The notes beneath the pieces were generated by a model that saw only the letters and a list, made by a program, of their open reading frames with translations, was not told where the DNA came from and did not search any database. Source: Ktedonobacteraceae bacterium (GTDB lineage Bacteria > Chloroflexota > Ktedonobacteria > Ktedonobacterales > Ktedonobacteraceae). From it: a stretch of DNA of 64,000 bases. Made by a program: the position numbers and the translations under genes. This document shows, one piece after another, positions 22,403-31,118 of the stretch (position 1 is its first letter; every line of letters begins with the position of its first letter). The DNA lies in contig DASRBN010000006.1 in assembly GCA_035653615.1 (NCBI GenBank), positions 1 through 64,000 on the forward strand, written 5' to 3'.

Positions 22403-23490
22403 GGTAAGCTCCCAGGATTCAGATCGTTATCGTAGAGATGGCAGGCGACGCAGGGACCATGCGCGGTGGATAACGTCTCCAGGGCGGGCGCTTTCGGCCT
22501 TTTCGATGCCACGGGCAGCAATGCCGGTACGCTGCTATGACAGGCTGGGAAAGCGAACGAGCAACGGGGATGGAATGCGCATCCCGATGGTATTGAACGC
22601 AGGTCGGGCGGTGAGCCGGGAATGCCTTTTAAGCTGCGAGAAGGACCATGCAGCTTTGGGAATGAATGCAGCAGCCCGTGGGTGTAGGGGTGACGTGGCG
22701 TGCGAAGCAACTCTTCCCGTGTTCCCATTTCGACGATGCGGCCCGCGTACATGATGGCGATAGTGTCGGCAATTTCCAGCAGGAGTGAGAGGTCATGCGT
22801 GATGAAGATGACCGAGAAGCCTAAATCGTTGCGCAATCTGAGAATCTGGGCCAGGATATCACGTTGCACGACGACATCCAGGGCGGTGGTTGGCTCGTCC
22901 ATGATGATCAGCTTTGAATTGAGGGCAAGGGCAATGGCGATAATCGCTCGCTGCCGCATGCCCCCGCTGAGTTCATGGGGGTAGCTACGCAGGCGATCCG
23001 GGGCAATACCGACGAGTTGCAACAATTCCAGCGCTCGCGAGCGGGCTTCATTACGCGTCATGCGCGGATTGTGGGCGCGCAGTACGTCGGTGATTTGCGT
23101 GCCAATATCCAGAACGGGGTTGAGGGCGTTCATCGCGCTTTGGAAGACGATGGAGAGTTCGCGCCATCGAAAGGCTCGTAACTGGGCCGGGTTCAGCGCG
23201 AGAACATCGACTGCTCCAGCATGCGAGGAGATTTCGCTTCCTGTTCGCATCGTAGGGTAATACAACACCTGTCCCTGAGTGATGACCGCGGGTGGTTGGA
23301 GCAGGCGGGCGATGGCGTAGACAAGGGTTGACTTGCCACTGCCGCTTTCTCCGACCAGTCCGAAGATCTGGCCCGGCTCGATGGCAAAGCTTACATCGTT
23401 GACGGCATGAACGGTTCCTTTTGCGGAAACGTAGTCCACACTGATGTGTTTTACCTCTAATAGCGTGCTCATTCGTACCTGTATGGCCAT
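22372..23490 (-). CDS. Opp/Dpp-type ABC transporter ATPase (D-type)
   Basis: Walker A GESGSGKST, signature LSGGMRQRAIIAIALA, Walker B IIMDEPTTALD and the C-terminal CAFHPRCSFAFPACH extension identify the D-type subunit of Opp/Dpp transporters. ATG 23490 is chosen because it overlaps the stop of the permease by one base (TAATG) and AGGAGG precedes it; the long upstream extension in the open frame is an overlap artefact. The C-terminus ESEHVN is followed by a stop that comes from the inserted repeat; without it the frame would continue 7 codons to another stop inside the next gene. Confidence 0.93.
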   Translation of the reverse strand: MAIQVRMSTLLEVKHISVDYVSAKGTVHAVNDVSFAIEPGQIFGLVGESGSGKSTLVYAIARLLQPPAVITQGQVLYYPTMRTGSEISSHAGAVDVLALNPAQLRAFRWRELSIVFQSAMNALNPVLDIGTQITDVLRAHNPRMTRNEARSRALELLQLVGIAPDRLRSYPHELSGGMRQRAIIAIALALNSKLIIMDEPTTALDVVVQRDILAQILRLRNDLGFSVIFITHDLSLLLEIADTIAIMYAGRIVEMGTREELLRTPRHPYTHGLLHSFPKLHGPSRSLKGIPGSPPDLRSIPSGCAFHPRCSFAFPACHSSVPALLPVASKRPKAPALETLSTAHGPCVACHLYDNDLNPGSLPHNLESEHVN

Positions 23491-24500
23491 TATACTGCCT
23501 CCTTTTTTGCCGGCGCGGGTTGCTTTATCTTGCGTTCCTTGCGCAAGCGTGGGTTGGCTAACTCGTCGATACCGAAGTTGATGAACGCCAGTCCTGCTCC
23601 AAGCAGCGCCACACAGCATCCAGGGGCCAGGAACCACCACCACGCTCCCAGCAGCAATGCTTCATTGTTTTGCGCCCAGTAAAAGATGGTGCCCCAGCTG
23701 ATGGTGGTGACGTCACCCAGGCCCAGGAATTCGAGTCCAACCTGGGCCAGGATGGCGTAAATCACGGTACCAACGAGGCCCGCGGCCACAATCGCGATCT
23801 CATTGGGGAGAATTTCGACGAAGACAATGCGCAGCCTGCTTTCTCCGCTGGCGCGTGCTGCTTCGACGAAGTCCCGCTTGCGCATCGAGAGGGTTTGCGC
23901 GCGCAGCACGCGCGCCCCCCAGGCCCAGCCGGTGATGGTGACGATGATGGCCATAGGCAGTGGCCCGCGGAAAGGCAAATAAGCCGCCATGATAATGGCC
24001 AGCGGTATGGCAGGGATGACGAGAAAGATGTTGATAAGGAGTGAAAGCACGTCATCAATGAAACCACCAAAATAGCCGGCAGTCAAACCAACGATAACCG
24101 AAACGATGGTTGCCAGGAGTCCGGCGCCGAATCCGAGCAATAGCGATACGCGTGTGCCGACTATTACCTGGGCGAAGACATCCTGCCCGGTCTGGGTGGT
24201 GCCGAGCCAGTGTGCTGCCGAAGGGGGTTGAAGCACGTCGGGACTAAAGGCGGTGGGACTCTGCTGGATCAAGAGAGGTCCCAGGATGGCAACCAGGAAG
24301 AAAAAAACAATAATGCTCAGGCCGAAGGTGACTTTGCCGTTGGCGGCAAGCCAGCTTCCTACTGTCCGAAGTCCCCGCATCATCCCCACTGCCTGTGTAT
24401 TTATAGGAACGTTTCTTGTCGCTACGCTTCTTTTTGTAGAAAGCAATGACGGTGGCGCCTGCGCGACGCCTGACTCTGCTTTTCGTTCATCGAGTTGCAT
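23490..24500 (-). CDS. Opp/Dpp-type ABC permease (C-type)
   Basis: A 336-residue membrane protein with an N-terminal cytoplasmic stretch, one TM near residue 50-80, and the permease core containing WGARVLRAQTLSMRKRDFVEAARASGES, the EAA loop that docks to the ATPase. This is the DppC/OppC pattern. GGAAAGGGG precedes ATG 24500. Three bases separate it from the B-type permease and its stop overlaps the ATPase start. Confidence 0.92.
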   Translation of the reverse strand: MQLDERKAESGVAQAPPSLLSTKRSVATRNVPINTQAVGMMRGLRTVGSWLAANGKVTFGLSIIVFFFLVAILGPLLIQQSPTAFSPDVLQPPSAAHWLGTTQTGQDVFAQVIVGTRVSLLLGFGAGLLATIVSVIVGLTAGYFGGFIDDVLSLLINIFLVIPAIPLAIIMAAYLPFRGPLPMAIIVTITGWAWGARVLRAQTLSMRKRDFVEAARASGESRLRIVFVEILPNEIAIVAAGLVGTVIYAILAQVGLEFLGLGDVTTISWGTIFYWAQNNEALLLGAWWWFLAPGCCVALLGAGLAFINFGIDELANPRLRKERKIKQPAPAKKEAV

Positions 24501-24503
24501 GAG

Positions 24504-25487
24504 CTAACCCCTTTCCTGTCGAGTACGCGGATCCAATACAACATAGAGCAGGTCGGCCAGGAAATTGGCTCCCAGGACGGCGACTGCAATGATGAGAAAG
24601 ATACCTTGTAGCAAGGCGTAATCGGAATTCTGCACGGCTTGTAGCAGGGCAAAGCCGATGCCTGGATAGGAGAAGACAATCTCTGTGAGCAATGCGCCGC
24701 CAACGACGAAACCAAGTGAGAGCGCGAAACCGGTAATGTTTGGCAAGATAGCATTGCGGGCCGCGTAGGTAAGCATCACCCGGCGCTCGGGAAGTCCCTT
24801 CGCCTGCGCCATCAGCACGTAGTCTTCGGAAAGCGAGGTCATCATTGCGTTGCGCATACCAAGCATCCACCCGGCGATAGAACTGACGACGATGGTAAGG
24901 GCAGGCAAAAGGGCGTGCTGCAGGACGCTCAAGAGGAAATCTGGATTCAGGTCCGGCGCAAGCGAGAGGTCGTATCCACCGTTGAGCGGGAACCAGTTGA
25001 GAACAAAGCCAAGCACGTAGAGTGTGATGAGCGCGAGCCAGAAGTATGGGATGGCGGAGAAGAAGGTAAGCACCGGTGGCAGGAAAACACCCAGCGGCGA
25101 ACCGCGTCTCCAGGCGACAATGATACCCAGCAATGTACCACATACAAAACTGATAACAACGGCTGTTCCCATCAGCGCGAGCGTCCAGGGTAGGTCCTGC
25201 GCGATGACGGTCGCGACGGGTGTAGGGAAGTAGGTGACCGAGATGCCCAGGTTTCCGTGGGCCAGGTTCCCAAGGTATTCGACGTACTGGCTCCAAAGGC
25301 TTGCATGGCTAACGCCGAAGGCAATCTCCATCGCATGTACTGCGCGTGGATCGATACGTCCCTGCAACCTGGCAATCAGCACCTGGGCCGGGTTACCAGG
25401 GACAAGTCGTGGAATGAGAAAGTTCAGCGTTATGGAGGCCCATAGCGCGATCAGGTAAAAGCCGATGCGGCGTAACAGGTGACGCAT
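24504..25487 (-). CDS. Opp/Dpp-type ABC permease (B-type)
   Basis: A 327-residue permease with about six transmembrane helices, the N-terminal GxxxxxxxxxxxxxTLNFLIPRLVPGNP sequence typical of DppB/OppB and an EAA loop (LSEDYVLMAQAKGLPERR). ATG 25487 is chosen over upstream Mets at 25541/25544, which lie inside the strong hairpin at 25511-25558. GAAAGAGAGAG precedes it. Works with the C-type permease to form the channel. Confidence 0.92.
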   Translation of the reverse strand: MRHLLRRIGFYLIALWASITLNFLIPRLVPGNPAQVLIARLQGRIDPRAVHAMEIAFGVSHASLWSQYVEYLGNLAHGNLGISVTYFPTPVATVIAQDLPWTLALMGTAVVISFVCGTLLGIIVAWRRGSPLGVFLPPVLTFFSAIPYFWLALITLYVLGFVLNWFPLNGGYDLSLAPDLNPDFLLSVLQHALLPALTIVVSSIAGWMLGMRNAMMTSLSEDYVLMAQAKGLPERRVMLTYAARNAILPNITGFALSLGFVVGGALLTEIVFSYPGIGFALLQAVQNSDYALLQGIFLIIAVAVLGANFLADLLYVVLDPRTRQERG

Positions 25488-25510
25488 GCTATCTCTCTCT
25501 TTCAGTACAC

Positions 25511-25558
25511 GTTTCCGCGCAGGGATGATGTGTATGGACATCATCCCTGCGCGGAAAC
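25511..25558. promoter_or_regulatory. Perfect 21-bp stem-loop inside the transporter operon
   Basis: The 21 bases 25511-25531 (beginning GTTTCCGCGCAGGG) are exactly inverted at 25538-25558 with a 6-base loop. It lies between the end of the binding-protein gene (25573) and the first permease start (25487). No T-tract follows on the minus strand. Such stem-loops after solute-binding genes usually protect the upstream mRNA and lower permease expression. Confidence 0.75.
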
Positions 25559-25572
25559 AAGGCCTGTGCTGG

Positions 25573-27270
25573 TTATGCTGGATGCAGGTTCAGGACAACA
25601 ATCTCTACGTCAGGAGCCGAATAGGGCGCCGGCATTGCGTAGGGGTGCTGTTGATCGGGCCAACCAACGAAGTTCTTCGTGCTGTACTCGTACCAGGTTG
25701 CGCCATAGATGAGCGGAATGGTGGGCATTTGCTCAACCATGATTTTCTGGAGGCCCTCAAGCGCCTGCTGCTGTACGGCAGGGTTGGGTGAACTTGCATA
25801 CTGCTGCAGGAGCTTATCCGTTGTAGGGTCGCTCCAGCGCTCGAAGTTTGATGTAGCGGGTTGACCGATTGGCGCGGTGTTGTTGCTTGCAAGCATCGAG
25901 TCGTACAGGTAATAGGGTGTCGGGCCAGGACTGGTCCAGGAGATGGCGGTATCAAAAGTACCTGTCTGTAAGGCGCTATAGTAGGAGTTGAAGGAGATGG
26001 TGTTTACCTTTACATCCATCCCGACAGCCTGCAAATTGCTGGCTATGATCTGGCTATCGGTCACCCAGTCGGTCCAACCGGATACAACATTGATGTTGAA
26101 TGCCAGCCGGCGTCCATTTTTGTCAACGTAGATGCCGTCGCTGCCTTTTTTGAAGCCGGCCTGCTCTAGCAGCGAGTTCGCCCTGGTGGTATCCAGGGAG
26201 AAGGAGGCGCCGGCATAACGCGGCGACAGGTAGCTCTGGTTGGCCGGCAGGACGAGTCCCGTGGGATGAGCGGGCGGTTCGTAGCCGTTCTCGCCGATAC
26301 GAGAAAGTTTGTTACGGTCGATGGCGGCGCTGATAGCCTGGCGCACTGCCAGCACGTTAAAGGGATATTTCGTCAGGTTCGGGTAGAGCGCGACGACGTT
26401 GCTGGGCGGGAACCAGTAATGGTTATTGGCCGGGTCGCGGTTGACGAATGTTTTATTGATGTCCGGGGTGAACAGGCCGGTCCAATCTACCGAGCCTTGC
26501 GAAAGCAGCAGGTCGGCACTGGTATTCGAGTTAAAGGACGGGTAGCGGATTTCGTTGATGGACGGCTTGCCCGGTTGCCAGTAGTGCGGATTGCGACCAA
26601 AGACGTACAGTTGCGGCGTGAATGATTTGAGGATGAAGGGACCCGTGCCGACGGGGTTCGGGTTGGTGTAGGTGACCGGATTAGTGGCGTTGGACCAGAG
26701 ATGTTCGGGAACGATGTAAGTCTGCCCTCCCAGGTACCACAGGATAGGCGTCCATGGCTGTTTGAGGGTGACGACCACGGTATGGGCGTCGGGAGCCGTG
26801 ACGGTGTTGATCATGTTCCACAGGCCGCTGTAATCAATGGCGGGATGGGCGCGTACCAGGTTAAGGGTGAATACAACGTCCGCGCTGGTGAAAGGTTTGC
26901 CATCCGACCACTGCACGCCTGGTCGGAGGTGAAACGTGACACGAGTGGCATCACTCGAGATCTGATAGCTCGACGCGAGCCAGGGTGAGACGCTGCCATT
27001 TTCGCGGTTGAAGAACAGAAGCGTTTCGTAGATCAAGCCCTGGGTGCCGCTCAAGACGGAGCCGTTGGCAAAAATGTTAAAGTTGCGGGTGTAGTCTCCA
27101 ATGGGGCTGGGTACCATGGTGAGGGTTCCACCCTGGCCGGAAGCGTTGTGGTTGGAGAAGCCACCACAGGAAGTTAGAAACATGGTAAGGACAAGGAGGA
27201 GCGATGTCATGGCGAAAACGCTTCCTCGCCCAGAAAGGCGTACAGGAGACGATATTGAGCGTACTATCAT
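25573..27270 (-). CDS. ABC transporter substrate-binding lipoprotein, SBP family 5
   Basis: From ATG 27270 (GGGAGG about 8 bases upstream) the product is 565 residues with a signal peptide and lipobox LTSC (Cys35). The mature part has the family 5 pattern: GTLTMVPSP near the start, LIYETLLFFN, ASSYQISSDATRVTFHLRPGVQWSDGKPFTSADVVFTLNL, and ends with a helical lobe. Members bind peptides, but many in Thermotoga and actinobacteria bind oligosaccharides. With lacI upstream and a GH1 glucosidase downstream, a beta-oligosaccharide ligand is inferred. Confidence 0.92.
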   Translation of the reverse strand: MIVRSISSPVRLSGRGSVFAMTSLLLVLTMFLTSCGGFSNHNASGQGGTLTMVPSPIGDYTRNFNIFANGSVLSGTQGLIYETLLFFNRENGSVSPWLASSYQISSDATRVTFHLRPGVQWSDGKPFTSADVVFTLNLVRAHPAIDYSGLWNMINTVTAPDAHTVVVTLKQPWTPILWYLGGQTYIVPEHLWSNATNPVTYTNPNPVGTGPFILKSFTPQLYVFGRNPHYWQPGKPSINEIRYPSFNSNTSADLLLSQGSVDWTGLFTPDINKTFVNRDPANNHYWFPPSNVVALYPNLTKYPFNVLAVRQAISAAIDRNKLSRIGENGYEPPAHPTGLVLPANQSYLSPRYAGASFSLDTTRANSLLEQAGFKKGSDGIYVDKNGRRLAFNINVVSGWTDWVTDSQIIASNLQAVGMDVKVNTISFNSYYSALQTGTFDTAISWTSPGPTPYYLYDSMLASNNTAPIGQPATSNFERWSDPTTDKLLQQYASSPNPAVQQQALEGLQKIMVEQMPTIPLIYGATWYEYSTKNFVGWPDQQHPYAMPAPYSAPDVEIVVLNLHPA

Positions 27271-27364
27271 CAGGAAAACCTCCCAGTATGAGACCGGATA
27301 CAATGTTGGATGCTCAACGAGGGCAAGCCCTGCCCATGGCGTTGAAGCATAGACGGACGCACTC

Positions 27365-28570
27365 TCATTTCCTCCGGTAATGAAGGGAAAGAGATGCTGG
27401 AATACTACAAGATGCACGCACTACGAGATACGTTGATAATTGAATGTGTAGTGGTTCTCTAGATTGCTCAAGCAGAGACGGGCGCGCAGGGCAGGGAACG
27501 CCACCTACCCGCCTTGCCTGGCCTTGTGCGTTCTGCCAACGCCGCTTGTTCGCGGCTGGCGCTTCGTCCTCAGGTAAGTTGAGAGGAGAAGCCGCTGCCC
27601 CCACTAGAGAGGGGCGCGACGATTCGAGCAAAGACAGGAGCAGGGCGACGGCGCGTTGCCCCATTTCATAGAATGGCTGGCGCACGGTGGTAAGGGCTGG
27701 CCGCATGTGAGCAGAAGAGGCGATATCATCAAAACCGATAAGAGAGAGGTCTGCTGGCACGCGCAAGCCATGCTCCGCGGCAATTTCCAGGACGCCATAG
27801 GCCATCTGGTCGCTGGCAGCGAAGATGGCGGTGGGTGGATCAGCAAGGGCGAGGAGTTTCCTGGCGCAGGCGCGCCCGCTTTCGGGCATAAAATCTCCTT
27901 CCATGACGAGTGCTGGATCGGGAATGATGCCAGCTTCACGCAATGCCTCGCTGTAGCCCTCGTAGCGTTCTTGCGAGACGAGGAACTTGTGTGGTCCCCG
28001 GATGTGGGCAATACGCTGGTGGCCCAGTTGCAGGAGGTAGCGAGTGGCTTTGTAGGCGCCCTGGCGGTTACCGGCGCTGACGTGGGGAATGCTGGTTGGT
28101 TGTCCCTGGTCGTCGATGATCACGATGGGGAAGCCTTGCTGGTGCAGGCGTGTGAGGTAGTGGATTGATTGACCGGGAAAGACGGCGAGCACGCCGGCGG
28201 CGAGGTTGGCGGATAGGATGCGATCAAGCACGTAGCGGCGGTCATTTTCGTTGCGGTCCTGTTCGCGTGAGATGCTATAGAGAAGCAGCTCATAAGGAGA
28301 TTGAATGAGCATCTCAGAGGCGCCGGACAAGATTTCCGGGATCAAGGGCCAGGTCAGGGAGGGGGTCAAGACGCCAATCATACGGCTGCGTCCACCGGCC
28401 AGTTTAGAAGCGGTGATGCTGGGCAAGAATGCCTGTTCTTCCATAATGCGCAAAATGCGTTCGCGTGTGCTGGCGTCCACATCTGACTTCTGATTCAAGA
28501 CCCGCGATACCGTGGACTTTGAGACGCCTGCTAAGCGAGCGATGTCACGTATCGTGATGTTCTCTTCCAT
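27365..28570 (-). CDS. LacI-family transcriptional regulator
   Basis: An N-terminal LacI helix-turn-helix (ITIRDIARLAGVSKSTVSRVLN) is followed by a periplasmic-binding-like effector domain (SLIGFDDIASSAHMRPALTTVRQP). At 401 residues it is longer than the usual ~340. The extra ~45 residues, rich in Pro/Ala/Arg (ANKRRWQNAQGQARR...), lie between LLSLLESSRPSLV and the canonical C-terminal STYLVVRASCS. A palindromic operator at 28638-28667 upstream suggests autoregulation. The SBP gene starts 94 bases after the stop, so the regulator and transporter may be one transcript. Confidence 0.93.
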   Translation of the reverse strand: MEENITIRDIARLAGVSKSTVSRVLNQKSDVDASTRERILRIMEEQAFLPSITASKLAGGRSRMIGVLTPSLTWPLIPEILSGASEMLIQSPYELLLYSISREQDRNENDRRYVLDRILSANLAAGVLAVFPGQSIHYLTRLHQQGFPIVIIDDQGQPTSIPHVSAGNRQGAYKATRYLLQLGHQRIAHIRGPHKFLVSQERYEGYSEALREAGIIPDPALVMEGDFMPESGRACARKLLALADPPTAIFAASDQMAYGVLEIAAEHGLRVPADLSLIGFDDIASSAHMRPALTTVRQPFYEMGQRAVALLLSLLESSRPSLVGAAASPLNLPEDEAPAANKRRWQNAQGQARRVGGVPCPARPSLLEQSREPLHIQLSTYLVVRASCSIPASLSLHYRRK

Positions 28571-28637
28571 AACTATCCCTTCCGACTCGTTATCCTGGTC
28601 ACGATAGGTGACGAGCCAGGTACGTTTCGAGGCCAGC

Positions 28638-28667
28638 TCCGTAACCGTTATCGTAACCGGTTACGGA
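28638..28667. promoter_or_regulatory. LacI-type operator
   Basis: CGTAACCGGTTACG (28652-28665) is a perfect palindrome with the central CG typical of LacI-family sites. TCCGTAACCG (28638-28647) repeats the half-site, and CGGTTACGGA (28658-28667) completes an overlapping larger inverted pair. It lies 68-97 bases upstream of the lacI start codon (28570). No second copy was found before the SBP or GH1 genes. Confidence 0.75.
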
Positions 28668-28868
28668 ACGGAACTGCTGTGAGTATACCTTGTTTTTCTG
28701 CTGAAAAGCTCGCGAAACGCCTTTTGGACATAAGACAAGCATCTCTTCAATGAGGGATAGATTGTTTCCCCGTCTCTAAAGCTGTATTCCCACAATCTCC
28801 ATTCGCGTTTTGGCATGAAGTGGAACTGCCTCGGTCGCAATCAAGACAAGTTACACCTGGCTTCGGGT

Positions 28869-28914
28869 TCATAACGGTGGACGTGACGTTTTGATGACGG
28901 GTGGTGGTGATACT
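28869..28914 (+). promoter_or_regulatory. Motif B promoter of the GH-A-like gene
   Basis: TCATAACG (28869), ACGTGACG (28881) and TGATGACG (28892) give spacings of 12 and 11, and GATACT (28909-28914) starts 17 bases after the last repeat. The predicted leader to ATG 29017 is about 95 bases. Confidence 0.7.
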
Positions 28915-29016
28915 GCGAGTTGAGGATGGTGGCGGCAGGTGGGCAGTGGCAGGCAGGAAGGGTAAGGCTGCTTGCCACCTATCCTCGATGGTCACAGGAT
29001 GCAAGGGAAAGAGGCG

Positions 29017-30186
29017 ATGATGCGTGTGAGACAATGTAGCAGAAAACACTCCCGGTTCGGCAGAGCGATGGTCGGCCTGGCGCTCCTCTTTCTCATCACC
29101 TGTTTCCTCATTTTTTTGCGCAGGATACAAACGTTCTCCAGACCCCAGGCGAGGCGGGCAGAGCAACGGCAAGGGAAGGGATGTGACAGAAAACCACTCC
29201 GGTTTACCAGAACGATGACCGGCTTTGCGCTGCTGCTGCTGGTGATCTGCGCGCTGGTTTTTGGGCAGGTGGTGCGATGGTTATCCACGCCGCAGGCGAT
29301 GCTGCCGGGGGAGCAGTTGTGGCGGGATGGCGTTTCTTCTTATTTGTTCGGGACGAATGATACGTATGAGTATTCGCCGCGGAATATTCAGACGGAGCCG
29401 GCGATCCAGGGCGATTTGCGCGCGGCGGGCTTTACGTTGATGCGCAGCTTTTTTCCCGATGGCGCGAGCGATGCGGTGATCGAGCAGTATATGCATACTA
29501 TTGAGCGGAGCGGGGCGCGTTGTCTGGGTGTGATTACGAATATTTTCAATACTGCCTATGATGAACACCTGGTGCGCTATCTTGGCGGGCGCTGTGTGAT
29601 GTATGAGTTTGGCAATGAGGCGGATTACAATCATATCCCCATCAACAGCTATCTGAGGCAGTGGAATACGTTGGTTCCGATCTTGCGCGGCATCAATCCG
29701 GCGGCTAAATTTATTGGGCCGGTCACCTATAATTCCCTGGGTTTGAACAACTATATGCGGGGATTTCTTGAGGGAGTAAAGATGTCGGGTGTTTTGCCTG
29801 ATGCGATTAGCTTTCATTGGTATCCCTGTTTCTGGGACCGGCCGGCAACGTGTCTTGCCAAGGCGAGCAGTTACGGCCCGGCAGCTAAGGAAGTACAGGA
29901 TATGGTGCATAGCATTCTGGGAAGAGACCTACCGGTGGGGATCAGCGAGTGGAATTTTGATGCTGATCTTCCGCCGCCTTCATATGGGGATAATGCGGCT
30001 TTTATTACGACGTTTACCGTTGAGGCGTTGCGCTCTATGGCGCAGGCGGGTGTGGCTTTTGCCTGCCAGTTCGATGCGGCAAGCTATAGCGGCTATGGAC
30101 ACCTGGATATGTTTGAAGTTGCTACTGCGCGCCCGAAACCGCAGTTCTATGCGATAAGAGCGCTGATACAGGAATACCGACCCTGA
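29017..30186 (+). CDS. Membrane-anchored clan GH-A-like glycosidase with duplicated TM segment
   Basis: From ATG 29017 (GGGAAAGAGG upstream) the product is 389 residues. It opens with two similar hydrophobic segments, each followed by a polar linker with a (S/T)xPQA-type sequence: residues near 15-40 (GRAMVGLALLFLITCFLIFL) and near 65-90 (TRTMTGFALLLLVICALVFG). The ~300-residue extracytoplasmic domain has FGNEADYN and GISEWNFD, consistent with acid/base and nucleophile glutamates of clan GH-A TIM barrels (GH39/GH5-like). The exact family is not assigned. It has its own motif B promoter. Confidence 0.75.
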   Translation: MMRVRQCSRKHSRFGRAMVGLALLFLITCFLIFLRRIQTFSRPQARRAEQRQGKGCDRKPLRFTRTMTGFALLLLVICALVFGQVVRWLSTPQAMLPGEQLWRDGVSSYLFGTNDTYEYSPRNIQTEPAIQGDLRAAGFTLMRSFFPDGASDAVIEQYMHTIERSGARCLGVITNIFNTAYDEHLVRYLGGRCVMYEFGNEADYNHIPINSYLRQWNTLVPILRGINPAAKFIGPVTYNSLGLNNYMRGFLEGVKMSGVLPDAISFHWYPCFWDRPATCLAKASSYGPAAKEVQDMVHSILGRDLPVGISEWNFDADLPPPSYGDNAAFITTFTVEALRSMAQAGVAFACQFDAASYSGYGHLDMFEVATARPKPQFYAIRALIQEYRP

Positions 30187-30231
30187 ACGCTATAGGACAA
30201 GGACAGGCCATTGTCGCTACAGGCTCCAGGT

Positions 30232-30278
30232 TCATGACGAGTCTTATTACGCTTTCATAACAGGCTCTTCTCTATAGT
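30232..30278 (+). promoter_or_regulatory. Motif B promoter of the 173-residue protein gene
   Basis: TCATGACG (30232), TTATTACG (30244) and TCATAACA (30255) repeat at 12 and 11 bases, followed by TATAGT at 30273-30278. The predicted leader to 30360 is about 75 bases. Confidence 0.65.
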
Positions 30279-30359
30279 GGCAGCAGAGAGATCAGCAGGA
30301 GGTGCTGGTGAGTTACAGTGTAAGAAGTGAGACGCGTGTGATGAAGAAGGACGTTTCCT

Positions 30360-30881
30360 ATGGGCATTCTCGCGGTTATTCTCCTGGTGCTGCTGGCATG
30401 TTACTTCTTGCTGTGCATTTTTCTTGCGCTGCGGCTGCGCCAGCCGCAGGGGCGCGGATCATTTCCTTTCTCACATACGCCTCCTGTGGCCGGCTCTGAG
30501 CTTGTAGCGCTTGAGAGACGGCGTGAACAATCCCTTGAAGAACTGTCGTTACAGGCGCTCCAGGCAAGATACTATGGGTATCTTTTATCGTCGTCTGGCG
30601 GGCAGGTTGAGGCTTCCTTTGCTGATAGGCTCTTCAAGGAGAAGGATAGGGCCGTACCTATGCCTGGCGATGCGAAAAGGCAGGAAGAAGTCCCGTCGCA
30701 GGCCGGGGCTATCAGTCCCCATCGCGAGCGACTTGCCAGGTGCGGTTTTACGGCGGATGAGATCGATGCGCTCTTCGACCTGCAAAAGTGGTACCAGACG
30801 GGGGGTAGTGACCGCGTGGTGGTGATGCGTCACTGGGAGTTCCTGCGCTTCCTGGTGCGCAATGGAAGGTTAGAGGCGTGA
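30360..30881 (+). CDS. Membrane-anchored protein of unknown function
   Basis: 173 residues: a strong N-terminal transmembrane helix (about 2-24, GILAVILLVLLACYFLLCIF), a charged middle with predicted helices (ALERRREQSLEELSLQALQARYYGYLL) and a C-terminal helical end (GFTADEIDALFDLQKWYQTGGSDRVVVMRHWEFLRFLV). No family is recognised. An AAGGA lies 9 bases before the ATG. The gene follows a motif B promoter and precedes another, so it is probably monocistronic. Confidence 0.7.
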   Translation: MGILAVILLVLLACYFLLCIFLALRLRQPQGRGSFPFSHTPPVAGSELVALERRREQSLEELSLQALQARYYGYLLSSSGGQVEASFADRLFKEKDRAVPMPGDAKRQEEVPSQAGAISPHRERLARCGFTADEIDALFDLQKWYQTGGSDRVVVMRHWEFLRFLVRNGRLEA

Positions 30882-30883
30882 GA

Positions 30884-31005
30884 TTCTTCGTTGCACTCAC
30901 AATGACATGCCGTGATTCGTGACGATGTCCGTGACGCTTCAATGACGGGCGGTGGTGATACTAGATAGAGGTTGAGGTGGACGACCACAAGGGTGCGCGG
31001 CTACA
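30884..31005. repeat. Dispersed repeats flanking a motif B promoter
   Basis: GATTCTTCGTTGCACTCACA with ATGACATGCC (from 30884) and GACGACCACAAGGGTGCGCG (from about 30980) belong to the two common dispersed families. The motif B promoter at 30917-30962 lies between them. Confidence 0.6.
30917..30962 (+). promoter_or_regulatory. Motif B promoter of the envelope-assembly operon
   Basis: TCGTGACG (30917), CCGTGACG (30929) and CAATGACG (30940) repeat at 12 and 11 bases, with GATACT at 30957-30962. It precedes the GtrA/GT2/GT39 gene run. Confidence 0.65.
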
Positions 31006-31118
31006 GGGCCACTATCAATTGAAGGTTAACGAAGTCGTATTCTTTGAATGCTATAGAAAGGAAAGGCTCCCTTCCTTCCCTGGTAAGAGCAGGAGAGAGT
31101 AGGCGAGCGTTTGAAGTG

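Larger units (their letters stand above)
28571..29016. other. Divergent intergenic region, lacI / GH-A-like gene
   Basis: It holds the LacI operator (28638-28667) for the minus strand and the motif B promoter (28869-28914) for the plus strand. No gene is supported in between. Confidence 0.6.
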
